Shown here in pieces: positions 42,276 to 50,825 of a stretch of 64,000 nucleotides of DNA. The stretch spans positions 1 to 64,000 of the forward strand of contig NZ_JAAXMM010000001.1 in the NCBI RefSeq assembly GCF_012276985.1, read 5' to 3'. Position 1 is the first letter of the stretch; each line of letters begins with the position of its first letter. Below the pieces are notes generated by a model that saw only the letters and a list, made by a program, of their open reading frames with translations, was not told where the DNA came from and did no database searches. The position numbers were made by a program, and so were the translations under genes. The stretch is from Agrobacterium sp. a22-2. GTDB taxonomy: Bacteria; Pseudomonadota; Alphaproteobacteria; Rhizobiales; Rhizobiaceae.

Positions 42276-43634
42276 TTACTTCAGGCCGTCCCAGGCCTTC
42301 TGGATTTCAGCAGCCACGTCGGCTGCCGACTTGCCACCGGTATAGTCGACCATGCCTGTCCAGAAGGCGCCAGCGCCGATCTTGCCCGGCATCAGATCGG
42401 AGCCGTCGAAGCGGAAGGTGGTGGCATTCAGAAGAATGTCGCCCTGCTTGGCCATCGGCGCATTGGCATAAGTATCCTTGCTGGCGCTCTTATACGGCGT
42501 CAGGAAGCTCGACTGTGCCATCCACAATTCGTGGGCGATCGGGGTCTGCAGGAATTCGATGAAAGCACGGGCGGCAGGCGAATCCTTGGTGATCAGTGCC
42601 AGTGTGCCAGCGCCGAGCACCGGATTGCCGAGATCCTTCTTGCTTTCGTAAGGCGGCATGTAGAAGAAATCGGCATCTTCGCCGACAACCGTGCCTTCAG
42701 GGAAGAAGGACGGCACGAAGGACGCCTGATGGTGCAGGTAGCACTTCGGCGGCGCGCCGAACAGGCCCTTCGGGCTGTCGCGGAAGTCTGTGGACGCAAC
42801 GGCTGCCGAGCCGCCGTCGACGAACTTGTCGTTCTTGGCAAACCAGCCGAACTCGTCGATCGCGGTCAGAACGGCCGGATCGGTGAACGGGATGGCATTG
42901 GTAACCCACTTGTCATAGGTCTCCGGAGACGAGGTGCGCAGCATCATGTCCTCGACCCAGTCGGTGGCCGGCCAGCCAGTGGCGCCGCCTGAACCAAGGC
43001 CGATGCACCACGGCGTGCCGCCATCCTCGACGATCTGCTCGGTCAGGGCTTTCAACTCTTCCATGGTCTTGGGCACTTCATAGCCGGCGTCTTCAAAGTT
43101 TTCCGGCACGTACCAGACCAACGACTTGACGTCGATCTTGTAGGGGAAGGCGTAAAGGGCGGGCTGTCCGTCCTTGCCCTTGTAGGTCGACAGATCGACC
43201 CAGGACTGGCCGGCGGCGTAGTTTTCGAGCAGCCAGGTCTTCACGTCGTCGCCCAGCGGCGTCAGATAACCCTTGGAAGCAAGGTCTGCGATCAGGCCGG
43301 GTTGCGGCAGGATGGCGACTTCCGGCGGACTGCCGGCCTGGGTGTCGATGACGATCTGCTGTTCATAGTTTTCAGAGGAGGAATACTTGACGTCGATGCC
43401 GGTCGCTTCCTCGAAATAGGCAAACACGCTTTCGAACAGCGTCTGGTCTTCGCCGCGCCAGGGGCCGAAGATCGTCAGGCTCTGCCCCTTCAGGTCATGG
43501 CCCTTCTTGAAATCCTCAAAGCTCGTCCAGTTGAATTTCTTGTCTTCGCCGGGGGCGAATTTCAGCTCCGCCGCGCCAGCAGAACCGGCAAGCAGCGCAA
43601 GGGCAGCAACGTGCAATAGCAGAGTCTTTTTCAT
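42276..43634 (-). CDS. aglE: Alpha-glucoside-binding periplasmic protein AglE
   Basis: A 452-residue solute-binding protein. The signal peptide covers residues 1-21 (MKKTLLLHVAALALLAGSAGA). The mature part has the CUT1 binding-protein pattern (LTIFGPWRGEDQTLFESVFAYFE, GVKSLV-like central strands, and a C-terminal AADVAAEIQKAWDGL). It is the first gene of the operon, with the LacI-type operator palindrome 70 bases upstream. It captures alpha-glucosides in the periplasm. Confidence 0.94.
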   Translation of the reverse strand: MKKTLLLHVAALALLAGSAGAAELKFAPGEDKKFNWTSFEDFKKGHDLKGQSLTIFGPWRGEDQTLFESVFAYFEEATGIDVKYSSSENYEQQIVIDTQAGSPPEVAILPQPGLIADLASKGYLTPLGDDVKTWLLENYAAGQSWVDLSTYKGKDGQPALYAFPYKIDVKSLVWYVPENFEDAGYEVPKTMEELKALTEQIVEDGGTPWCIGLGSGGATGWPATDWVEDMMLRTSSPETYDKWVTNAIPFTDPAVLTAIDEFGWFAKNDKFVDGGSAAVASTDFRDSPKGLFGAPPKCYLHHQASFVPSFFPEGTVVGEDADFFYMPPYESKKDLGNPVLGAGTLALITKDSPAARAFIEFLQTPIAHELWMAQSSFLTPYKSASKDTYANAPMAKQGDILLNATTFRFDGSDLMPGKIGAGAFWTGMVDYTGGKSAADVAAEIQKAWDGLK

Positions 43635-43703
43635 GTGATTTACCTCCCATCACATTGTCCAGCGAGATGATCCCGCCAGGTCCGTCCTGAATAGTGGATT
43701 TAT

Positions 43704-43877
43704 TCAAAGCGCTTTGACGACGTGTAATTTCACTTGGATCGAAACAGAGTCAAGCCTTTTTCAGCCAATGCCTCAAAAGGCCGCAATAAGGTGACTACGA
43801 ATTAAGCACAGGCAATCGGCTTTGTCATTTTCCTGTTTATGTGCCATTGCGCTGCTGCTAGAAGCTTGAAGCGCTTC
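43704..43877. promoter_or_regulatory. AglR operator-like palindromes
   Basis: TCAAAGCGCTTTGA (43704-43717) is a perfect 14-bp palindrome in front of aglE. GAAGCGCTTC (43868-43877) is a related palindrome just upstream of the aglR start. Both fit LacI-family operators centred on a CG step. The 300 bases between the divergent aglE and aglR contain no other gene. Confidence 0.7.
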
Positions 43878-43934
43878 GGCATTCACGAGGAGGGCGTCGA
43901 CGTCCGGATGCCAGGCCCGAGGAGTGGCCAACAG

Positions 43935-44960
43935 GTGAATCTGAAACAGTTATCGCAATTGCTCGGCCTGTCGCAAACGACGATCAGCCGCGCCTTGAAC
44001 GGTTATCCCGAGGTCAACGAGGAGACGCGTCAGCGCGTGCTGCGGGTGGCAAAGGAGACCGGCTACCGACCTAATCTTGCCGCCCAGAGACTGGCGACGG
44101 GCAAAGCCGGATCGATCGGCCTTATCATGCCGATCGCCGCCGATCACAGTTCTGACATCCATTTTGCCGAATTCCAGAGCGGTCTGGCGGAAGAAGCGCT
44201 ACGGCAGGACTTTCACCTCGTGATCATGCCGGCCCATCCGCGCGAGGAAGAGCAGGCCATCCGATGGCTGGTCGCCAGTGGCAGCGTCGATGGCTACTAT
44301 CTCGCCTATATGCGGGAAAGGGATCCGCGCATCACCATGGCCAAGACCCTGCCGGTACCCTTCGTGGTGCATGGCCGATCTCTGGGTCTTGAACCCGACT
44401 ATCCCTATCTCGACGTGGACAACGAGGCAGCCTTCAACGATGCGACCAGCCTGCTGCTGCGGCTCGGCCACCGCCATTTCGGTCTTTTGAACGGCCCGGA
44501 AGATCTCGACTTCGCCATGCGCCGGCGCCACGGCGTCGTGGCGGCGCTGGCCGGCGCCGGGTTGACGCTTGCCGCCTCCCACACGCGGCATTCTGTGATG
44601 ACCGACGAATTCGGCTTTCGCGGCATGGCAGAACTGCTGCGCCAGCCGGAACCGCCGACCGCCGTGCTGTGCGCCAGCACGGTCCTCGCGCTCGGCGCGG
44701 TGCGGGCGATCAACCAGGCCGGGCTGAAGCTCGGCAAGGACATCTCGCTGATCGCCCATGACGACGTGCTGCCATTGCTGAAGCCTGAAAACTTCTCGAT
44801 CCCGCTGACCACGACGCGGTCTTCGCTGCGGGCTGCGGGCAATCGCATCGCCCAGCGATTGATCTGTCAGATCGGCGGCCAGGAACCACAGCCGCCGCTG
44901 CACGAATTGTGGAAGGCCGACCTGGTGATCAGGGCCTCGACCGGCCCCGCCCCCAGATAG
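43935..44960 (+). CDS. aglR: LacI family repressor AglR
   Basis: A 341-residue LacI-type regulator. The helix-turn-helix VNLKQLSQLLGLSQTTISRA begins at the first residue and is followed by the hinge helix PNLAAQRLATGKAGSIGLIM, then the periplasmic-binding-like effector domain. The start is the GTG at 43935, with GAGGAG upstream, because LacI proteins begin directly at this motif; the open frame reaches back to 43839. It is divergent from aglE and probably represses aglEFGAK in the absence of alpha-glucosides. Confidence 0.92.
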   Translation: MNLKQLSQLLGLSQTTISRALNGYPEVNEETRQRVLRVAKETGYRPNLAAQRLATGKAGSIGLIMPIAADHSSDIHFAEFQSGLAEEALRQDFHLVIMPAHPREEEQAIRWLVASGSVDGYYLAYMRERDPRITMAKTLPVPFVVHGRSLGLEPDYPYLDVDNEAAFNDATSLLLRLGHRHFGLLNGPEDLDFAMRRRHGVVAALAGAGLTLAASHTRHSVMTDEFGFRGMAELLRQPEPPTAVLCASTVLALGAVRAINQAGLKLGKDISLIAHDDVLPLLKPENFSIPLTTTRSSLRAAGNRIAQRLICQIGGQEPQPPLHELWKADLVIRASTGPAPR

Positions 44961-44977
44961 ACCGGGCTATTTGCCGC

Positions 44978-45886
44978 TTAGAATTTCGGTGCGGTCAGCC
45001 CGGCCGTGCGGTAGGCGGCGATGGCGGTATTGGCCATCAGCATGGCGATGGTCATCGGGCCGACGCCACCTGGAACCGGCGAAATGGCACCGGCAACGGC
45101 CACGCATTCGTCGAAGGCGACATCGCCCACCAGACGGCTCTTGCCCTCGCCCTTTTCCGGCGCCGGAATGCGGTTGATGCCGACATCGATGACCGTCGCG
45201 CCAGGCTTGATCCAATCGACCTTGACCATCTGGGCGCGGCCGACGGCGGCAACCAGGATATCGGCATTGCGGCCGAGCGATGCCAAATCGTGGCTGCGGG
45301 AATGGCCGATCGTCACGGTGGCATTGGCGGCGAGAAGCAATTGCGCCATCGGCTTGCCGAACAGGTTGGAGCGGCCGATCACCAGCGCATTGAGGCCGGA
45401 CAGATCCGTGCCGTGGATCTGGCGGACCAGCAGCATGGCGCCGGCCGGAGTGCAGGAGATCAGGCCCGTCTCCAGATCGCCGACGGCGAGCTTTCCAGCG
45501 TTGAGGATGTTGAGGCCATCGACATCCTTTTCCGGCAGGATCGCCTGGATCACCGCATCGGACTGCAGATGTTTGGGCAGCGGTAGCTGGACCAGGACGC
45601 CGTGAATGGAGGCGTCGGCGTTAAGCGTGGCGACCAGCGCCATCAACTCTTCCTGGGTCGTCTCCTCGGGCAGCGTATGCTGGACGGAGTTGAAGCCGCA
45701 TTGTTTGGCCATCTTGCTCTTGGAGCCGACATAGGCATGGCTGGCCGGATCGTTGCCGACGATGACCACGGCAAGCCCCACCTTGCCGCCGGTCTGTTTT
45801 TCGTAACCTGCCGCGGCAGAGGTCACTGCCTCGATCACAGATGCGGCTGCCTGCTTGCCATCAATCACTGTCGTCACACCGATCAT
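44978..45886 (-). CDS. folD: Bifunctional methylenetetrahydrofolate dehydrogenase/cyclohydrolase
   Basis: A 302-residue FolD with [14 protein letters not shown] (catalytic Lys near residue 56), [23 protein letters not shown], the NADP site [17 protein letters not shown], and the family-ending [18 protein letters not shown]. It interconverts 5,10-methylene- and 10-formyl-tetrahydrofolate in the cytoplasm. It converges on aglR with only 17 bases between, and is divergent from rsgA. Confidence 0.96.
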   Translation of the reverse strand: MIGVTTVIDGKQAAASVIEAVTSAAAGYEKQTGGKVGLAVVIVGNDPASHAYVGSKSKMAKQCGFNSVQHTLPEETTQEELMALVATLNADASIHGVLVQLPLPKHLQSDAVIQAILPEKDVDGLNILNAGKLAVGDLETGLISCTPAGAMLLVRQIHGTDLSGLNALVIGRSNLFGKPMAQLLLAANATVTIGHSRSHDLASLGRNADILVAAVGRAQMVKVDWIKPGATVIDVGINRIPAPEKGEGKSRLVGDVAFDECVAVAGAISPVPGGVGPMTIAMLMANTAIAAYRTAGLTAPKF

Positions 45887-46137
45887 CCCTTGCCTGGATA
45901 CGTCCGGTCCACTCTAGCGTCCGGTTCTCGCCACGATTTTCCTGCCACCGCCCTATGGTGTCTAAAATCGGCAAATGCAAGAGATCTGGAGCCGAAGGAA
46001 CATCCACAGCACTGAAAAAAGACGGTCACGATGCCGCAGACCATATCCCGGTCGATGGCTCCGCCACGGCTGCGGAAACGATTGCCGGAGGGGTGACGCT
46101 TCTGCTATCAGCGTCTCCTATCTGTTCCGTCCGGGAG

Positions 46138-47199
46138 ATGATCGATGATTGCGACGCCATGCCCCCGGGCATTTCTGTGACAGATCCTGTCGACCCATCG
46201 CTGACGGCGCTCGGCTGGACCGCCTTTTTCGCGGAACAGCTGCTGCCCGCCGAATCCGACCTTGCCATCGTGCGGATCGCCTCCGTGCATCGCGCCCGGC
46301 TGACAGGCCTATCCATCGAAGGCCCTGTCGACGTCGAATTGCCGGTGCATGCCAACACAGGCGACTTTGCGGTGGGAGACTGGGTTCTGGCCGAGCCCCG
46401 CAGCCTTGCGCTCAACCGCCGGCTCGACCGCCGGACACTGCTGCAGCGGCGCATCGAAGGCAGGAAGGCGCCGCAGCTGGCGGCCGCGAATGTCGATACG
46501 CTGTTCATCGTCACTTCCTGCAATCTCGATTTCAATCCGGCCCGGCTGGAGCGCTATCTGGCCCTGTCCAACCAGGCGGGCACCGAGCCGGTGATCGTGT
46601 TGACAAAGGCTGACACAGCCGAAGACGCTTCCACCTATCAAGACGAGGCAGCTGCTCTGCAGCGCGGGCTGGCGGTGGTAACCGTGAATGCCCGCTCGCC
46701 CGACAGCGCTTTGGCGCTTGCTCCCTGGTGCAGGCCCGGCCGGACGGTGGCGATGATCGGTTCGTCCGGCGTCGGCAAGTCGACGCTGGTGAACACGCTG
46801 GCCGGCCCGAACCGCGACACGTCGCAGGAGACCGGTGGTATCCGCGAACGCGACGCCAAGGGGCGCCATACCACGACGGCGCGCTCGCTGCATGCCATTG
46901 CCGGCGGCGGCTGGATCATCGACACACCCGGCATGCGCACGCTCAATGTCAGCGACGCCGCCGAGGGCATCGACACACTGTTTGCCGAAATCACCGATCT
47001 GGCACCATCCTGCCGGTTTCGTGACTGTACCCATGCCCATGAGCCGGGCTGTGCGGTGCAGGCGGCGATTGCCGCCGGCACCCTGCCCGCCGAGCGGTTG
47101 GCACGCTGGCGCAAGCTGCTCGAAGAAAACCGCAACAACACGCCCGCACAGACCGGGCCGCGTGGCAACAAGACGACGTCGAACCGCAAGAAATATTGA
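46138..47199 (+). CDS. rsgA: Ribosome small subunit-dependent GTPase RsgA
   Basis: About 353 residues. The N-terminal OB fold lies at about residues 45-110. The GTPase domain is circularly permuted: VLTKAD (G4) comes before GSSGVGKST (G1) and DTPGMR (G3). The C-terminal zinc site is CRFRDCTHAHEPGC. It helps late maturation of the 30S ribosomal subunit. The start is uncertain: the frame is open from 45841, and the ATGs at 46138 or 46159, or the GTG at 46177, all precede the conserved LTALGWTAFFAEQL. The Lys/Arg-rich tail fits RNA binding. Confidence 0.93.
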   Translation: MIDDCDAMPPGISVTDPVDPSLTALGWTAFFAEQLLPAESDLAIVRIASVHRARLTGLSIEGPVDVELPVHANTGDFAVGDWVLAEPRSLALNRRLDRRTLLQRRIEGRKAPQLAAANVDTLFIVTSCNLDFNPARLERYLALSNQAGTEPVIVLTKADTAEDASTYQDEAAALQRGLAVVTVNARSPDSALALAPWCRPGRTVAMIGSSGVGKSTLVNTLAGPNRDTSQETGGIRERDAKGRHTTTARSLHAIAGGGWIIDTPGMRTLNVSDAAEGIDTLFAEITDLAPSCRFRDCTHAHEPGCAVQAAIAAGTLPAERLARWRKLLEENRNNTPAQTGPRGNKTTSNRKKY

Positions 47200-47282
47200 G
47201 GCGGCTGCGCCGCTTTCGGAAGCGGCAGGACTTTGGAAACCTTGGCGCCCTATAATCTGCCACAGACGGAACGGAGCCCAGC

Positions 47283-47429
47283 GTGTCAAATATCATCGAC
47301 TTCAAGCAACCGCCGAAACCCCCGAAGCCGAAGACACCCCGCCCAGGGCTGCGCAAGGCGTTGACGATCCTCGGCGTCGTCGCGGCATTCGTGGCGGCAT
47401 GGGCCTATTTCAGCTTCATTGGCGGCTGA
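47283..47429 (+). CDS. 48-residue single-pass membrane protein
   Basis: The GTG start has GGAG 6 bases upstream. The product begins MSNIIDFKQPPKPPKPKTPR, a proline/lysine-rich N-terminus, and ends in one hydrophobic helix (ALTILGVVAAFVAAWAYFSF). It follows rsgA by 83 bases on the same strand. Ribosome site, clean start, helix and stop position make it likely to be real despite its size. The function is unknown. Confidence 0.6.
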   Translation: MSNIIDFKQPPKPPKPKTPRPGLRKALTILGVVAAFVAAWAYFSFIGG

Positions 47430-47663
47430 CCGCCAGGGCGGACGATTGCTCGAGCACAGGTCCGGTGACGGCGCTCGTATCGGCGGTTTCGGTCGCAGCA
47501 CCGAAGTGCCATGGGACGACCCGTGGCAGGAAGCGCCCCCTATTTTTTCCCAATGTTTCCGAAAAACGGTCATTGTAAGAAGACTGGCATCAGCGCTGGA
47601 AACCGGGACCGTTTGATGCATAAAGAGGTCCACCACCCTGCCTGCCGAGAGGAAACGCAGCTC

Positions 47664-48395
47664 ATGATTTCGAGGTCAGCGCCAAGAGTTCTGATCGTCG
47701 ACGACGATATGGAAATCCGCACGCTTCTCAGCCGGTATCTGGAAGAACAGGGCTTCGAGATTTCGACGGCCGCCCATCTGCGGGGCTGCTCCGAGGCCAT
47801 CAGCCGGTCGCGGCCGGACCTGATCGTGCTTGACGTGATGCTACCGGACGGGTCCGGCTTCGATTTCTGCCGCGACCTGCACCGGCAAACGCCGCATATG
47901 CCCGTCATCCTGCTCACCGCGCTGAAGGAGGACATCGATCGTATCCTCGGCCTTGAGATCGGTGCGGACGACTATCTGGGCAAACCCTTCAATCCCCGCG
48001 AACTGGCGGCACGTATCCGGGCGGTGCTGCGCCGTGTCCATGCCATCGATTCACTGGAGGATCTGCCGCGGCGCTACCGCTTCGGCGAGTTTTCCCTGGA
48101 CCCGCAAAGACGGCGGGTGGAGCGGTTTGCGGGCGAGGTCTTTGATCTCACCGGTGCCGAATTCGACCTGCTGCAGGCCTTCGTCGAACATTCCGGGCAA
48201 CGCCTGTCGCGGGAGCAATTGCTGGATCTCACCCAGAGCAAGGAACGGGACTCGGCCGACCGTTCCATCGACGTTCTGGTGAGCCGGCTGCGCCGCAAGC
48301 TTGGAGAAACAGCCGAGGCCCCCATTTTCAGAACCATCCGCCATGGCGGCTACCAATTGGTCGTGCCGGTAACAACGCTTCTGGATGACGAATGA
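47664..48395 (+). CDS. OmpR family response regulator
   Basis: A 243-residue protein. The receiver domain occupies residues 8-120, with acidic pocket DDDME, phospho-acceptor Asp about residue 55 in DLIVLDVMLPDGSG, and Lys in GKPFNPREL. A winged-helix DNA-binding domain covers about 150-240 (AEFDLLQAFVEHSGQRLSRE, DRSIDVLVSRLRRKLGE). The sensor kinase overlaps its end by 4 bases (ATGA). The target genes are unknown. Confidence 0.93.
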   Translation: MISRSAPRVLIVDDDMEIRTLLSRYLEEQGFEISTAAHLRGCSEAISRSRPDLIVLDVMLPDGSGFDFCRDLHRQTPHMPVILLTALKEDIDRILGLEIGADDYLGKPFNPRELAARIRAVLRRVHAIDSLEDLPRRYRFGEFSLDPQRRRVERFAGEVFDLTGAEFDLLQAFVEHSGQRLSREQLLDLTQSKERDSADRSIDVLVSRLRRKLGETAEAPIFRTIRHGGYQLVVPVTTLLDDE

Positions 48396-49657
48396 AATCC
48401 CTGGTCTTCCGTATTGCCGCCCTTCTGGTGGCAGCCATCGTGTTCGTGGTCATCCTGTCCACCGTGGCGGCCTTTTTCGTGCTACGGCCACCGATCAGCG
48501 AGGACTTCAGCAGGGTCGAGGCGCGCAAGCTGGAACTGCTTGCCACACTGGTCGAGAGGGACCGGACTGCAGCCATCTCGGCGGGCGCAGTCATCCGTCC
48601 GCAGCCGAACGATGGCGAAGCCGACACAGAGTTTTCGACTGTTATGTCCGAGTCGTTGAAACGGATCGGATCGTCCAGATCCTCCTCCGTGGTGCGCGGC
48701 GATGAGTCCTGGACCGCAATCGTGTCACTCCAGCTTGCCGACGGCAATTGGCTGATCGCTCCGTTGCGCGGGCTCGGACCTCCGCCCGGCGAGTGGAAGC
48801 GGCTGTTGACCTGGCTGGCGTTGATCATTGTCGGCAGCGCTTTCATTGCCGTATTCGCCGCCACGAAGATCACCCGGCCGCTGCAGTTGATCGAAAATGC
48901 GATGGCTGACGTCGGGGCGGACGGGATGTTTGCCCATATTCCAGAGACCGGCAATCGCGAGTTGCGCGCCACGGCACAAGCGCTCAACAGGCTTTCGACA
49001 CGCCTGAGGGCGGCAACGGAGAGCCGCATGCGGCTGGTTGCGGCCGCAGGGCATGACCTGCGTACACCGATGACCCGGATGCGCCTGCGCGCCGAATTTA
49101 TTGAGGACGACGCCGAGCGCGGCAAGTGGTTTGCCGATCTTGAAGAGCTGGATTCCATTGCCGACAGCGCCATCCGGCTGGTGCGCGAAGAGGTCGGCGC
49201 CAGCAAACCGGAGAAGCTGCGTCTCGACACGGCCGTTGGGAAGATCATCAGCGAAGTCTCGGCACTCGACTTGAAGGTCAAACAGGGATCGCTTGAGACG
49301 ATAACCGTCTACGCAGATCCGCTCGCTCTGACGCGGGCCCTGCGCAACCTGATCATCAATGCCGCAACCCACGGCGAAGCAGCGATGGTGACCGTCGAGC
49401 GACAGGCGGGCAAGGCCCTGGTCAGGATCGAGGATAGCGGCCCCGGCGTGCCGCCCGATCTGCTCGGCCAGATCTTCGAGCCGTTCTTTCGCATCGACAT
49501 CGCCAGGCGCAAGGCGATACCCGGAGCGGGCCTGGGGTTGGCGATCGCCAAGGAAATCATCGAGCGGTTCAACGGCGGCATCACCGTGCGCAACCGCGTG
49601 GCACGCGGCCTTGAGGTCGTTGTCGCCCTGCCCGAGGCCTCGGACGACGCTCCATAG
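48392..49657 (+). CDS. EnvZ-like sensor histidine kinase
   Basis: A 421-residue inner-membrane kinase. The first helix is about residues 7-30 and the second about 145-165, enclosing a periplasmic sensor of about 110 residues. HAMP covers about 165-215. The phospho-acceptor His is about residue 224 in GHDLRTPMTRMRLRAEF, and the ATPase boxes are LIINAATHG, EDSGPGVPP and GAGLGLAIAKEI. The H-box context RTPMTRMRLRAE is typical of EnvZ-type kinases. It is translationally coupled to the response regulator. The signal is unknown. Confidence 0.92.
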   Translation: MKSLVFRIAALLVAAIVFVVILSTVAAFFVLRPPISEDFSRVEARKLELLATLVERDRTAAISAGAVIRPQPNDGEADTEFSTVMSESLKRIGSSRSSSVVRGDESWTAIVSLQLADGNWLIAPLRGLGPPPGEWKRLLTWLALIIVGSAFIAVFAATKITRPLQLIENAMADVGADGMFAHIPETGNRELRATAQALNRLSTRLRAATESRMRLVAAAGHDLRTPMTRMRLRAEFIEDDAERGKWFADLEELDSIADSAIRLVREEVGASKPEKLRLDTAVGKIISEVSALDLKVKQGSLETITVYADPLALTRALRNLIINAATHGEAAMVTVERQAGKALVRIEDSGPGVPPDLLGQIFEPFFRIDIARRKAIPGAGLGLAIAKEIIERFNGGITVRNRVARGLEVVVALPEASDDAP

Positions 49658-49868
49658 CCGATGATGGCGCGTCATCCGGCGGCGCCGATTTTCGGCTCAG
49701 GTAATGCCCCTCAGAAAAGCGCCGAAACACAATTCCATGAAAATTCCAGATTTCAGAAATATTCAGAAATCTTTACGTTCGTTCCCGACAGTATTGTCGA
49801 ATTAACCATCCGGTGGAGATCGACAGTCCATCGATGGGACACAAGAGAGATCCTACCAGGGACCAAGC

Positions 49869-50135
49869 ATGTCCGTGGATCTTTCGCGCCAGACCCCGGA
49901 CACCGTTCCGGCACACCGATATGCAAGGGCCGCAATGACGGTGGCAACTGAAGACCGCTTTGATACGGAACAGGACAGAATCTGGCAGTGCGGCAATCAC
50001 GAACCGCTGCAGATGCATCCCGACCTATTCAAGTTGGAAGACTGCGACGCCTTCGGCAGGAACCAAACCATTGGTTTCCTGGCCCAGCATTTCTGGCGGG
50101 ATGTAGCCGGATTTGGCGACGTTCCGGAACACTAA
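49869..50135 (+). CDS. Possible small protein upstream of the MucR/Ros gene
   Basis: An 88-residue frame with AGGGA 6 bases before the ATG. It has no recognisable domain and ends before the MucR/Ros gene. The sequence is hydrophilic with no helices of note. It may be a real short gene or part of the long leader that mucR-type genes often carry. The surrounding 49658-50213 otherwise contains only AT-rich promoter-like sequence near 49735-49810. Confidence 0.3.
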   Translation: MSVDLSRQTPDTVPAHRYARAAMTVATEDRFDTEQDRIWQCGNHEPLQMHPDLFKLEDCDAFGRNQTIGFLAQHFWRDVAGFGDVPEH

Positions 50136-50213
50136 ACCAATTCTGCACCCGACGGATCGACGGACGGCCCCACCGTGCCGACGGGCGATCACGGGCACGA
50201 TAGGAGCCTCGAT

Positions 50214-50753
50214 TTGATATCCTCGACACCGAACCAGGACGAAGACAGGGCCAGCCTTGCAAGCATGGAGCAGGACCCGGCCGAGAGCCGGCTGACGCTG
50301 ACCGCACAGATCGTCTCGGCCTATCTGCGCCGCAACGTGACACCGGTCGCCGATATCGCGCGCCTGATATCGGAAACCCATTCGTCGCTTACCGCCTGCA
50401 CCGCAAACGGCGCTTCGTCGCGCACTGTCGAGGTCCTGCGGCCTGCCGTGCCGATTGAGAAATCGCTGACCGACGACTTCGTCATCTGCCTGGAGGACGG
50501 GCAGAAGTTCAAATCGATGAAGCGTCACCTGAGAACGCAGTACAATCTGACTCCGGAAGAGTACCGCAGGAAATGGGATCTCTCACCGTCCTATCCGATG
50601 GTCGCGCGCAACTATGCCAAGAAGCGTTCGGAACTGGCCCGCGCCAGCGGCCTCGGCAAGCGACCGGTGGTCGCCGAGCCGGCTCGGCAGGCCGGACCAA
50701 CGGTAGAGGTCCGACCGCGCACCCAAAAAGCGCAGCGCTTGCAACTGGTCTGA
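50214..50753 (+). CDS. MucR/Ros family transcriptional regulator
   Basis: About 179 residues. The core LTLTAQIVSAYLRRNVTPVADIARLI (helix pattern) and the C-terminal region LTPEEYRRKWDLSPSYPMVARNYAKKRSELAR identify the family, which regulates exopolysaccharide and virulence or symbiosis genes. The zinc finger reads ICLEDGQKFKSMKRHLRTQY. The second Cys is Asp and the final His is replaced, so zinc is probably not bound as in Ros. Some Ros homologues are known to fold without zinc. The best start is the TTG at 50214, behind TAGGAG; the GTG at 50175 is an alternative. It may affect genes well beyond this window. Confidence 0.85.
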   Translation: MISSTPNQDEDRASLASMEQDPAESRLTLTAQIVSAYLRRNVTPVADIARLISETHSSLTACTANGASSRTVEVLRPAVPIEKSLTDDFVICLEDGQKFKSMKRHLRTQYNLTPEEYRRKWDLSPSYPMVARNYAKKRSELARASGLGKRPVVAEPARQAGPTVEVRPRTQKAQRLQLV

Positions 50754-50825
50754 GCTTGTTGTCCATGCCCGCGCGGCGGTCGCGGGCATGGTATCACTTT
50801 ATGGAGCGAGAAATCCGCTCAGCGA

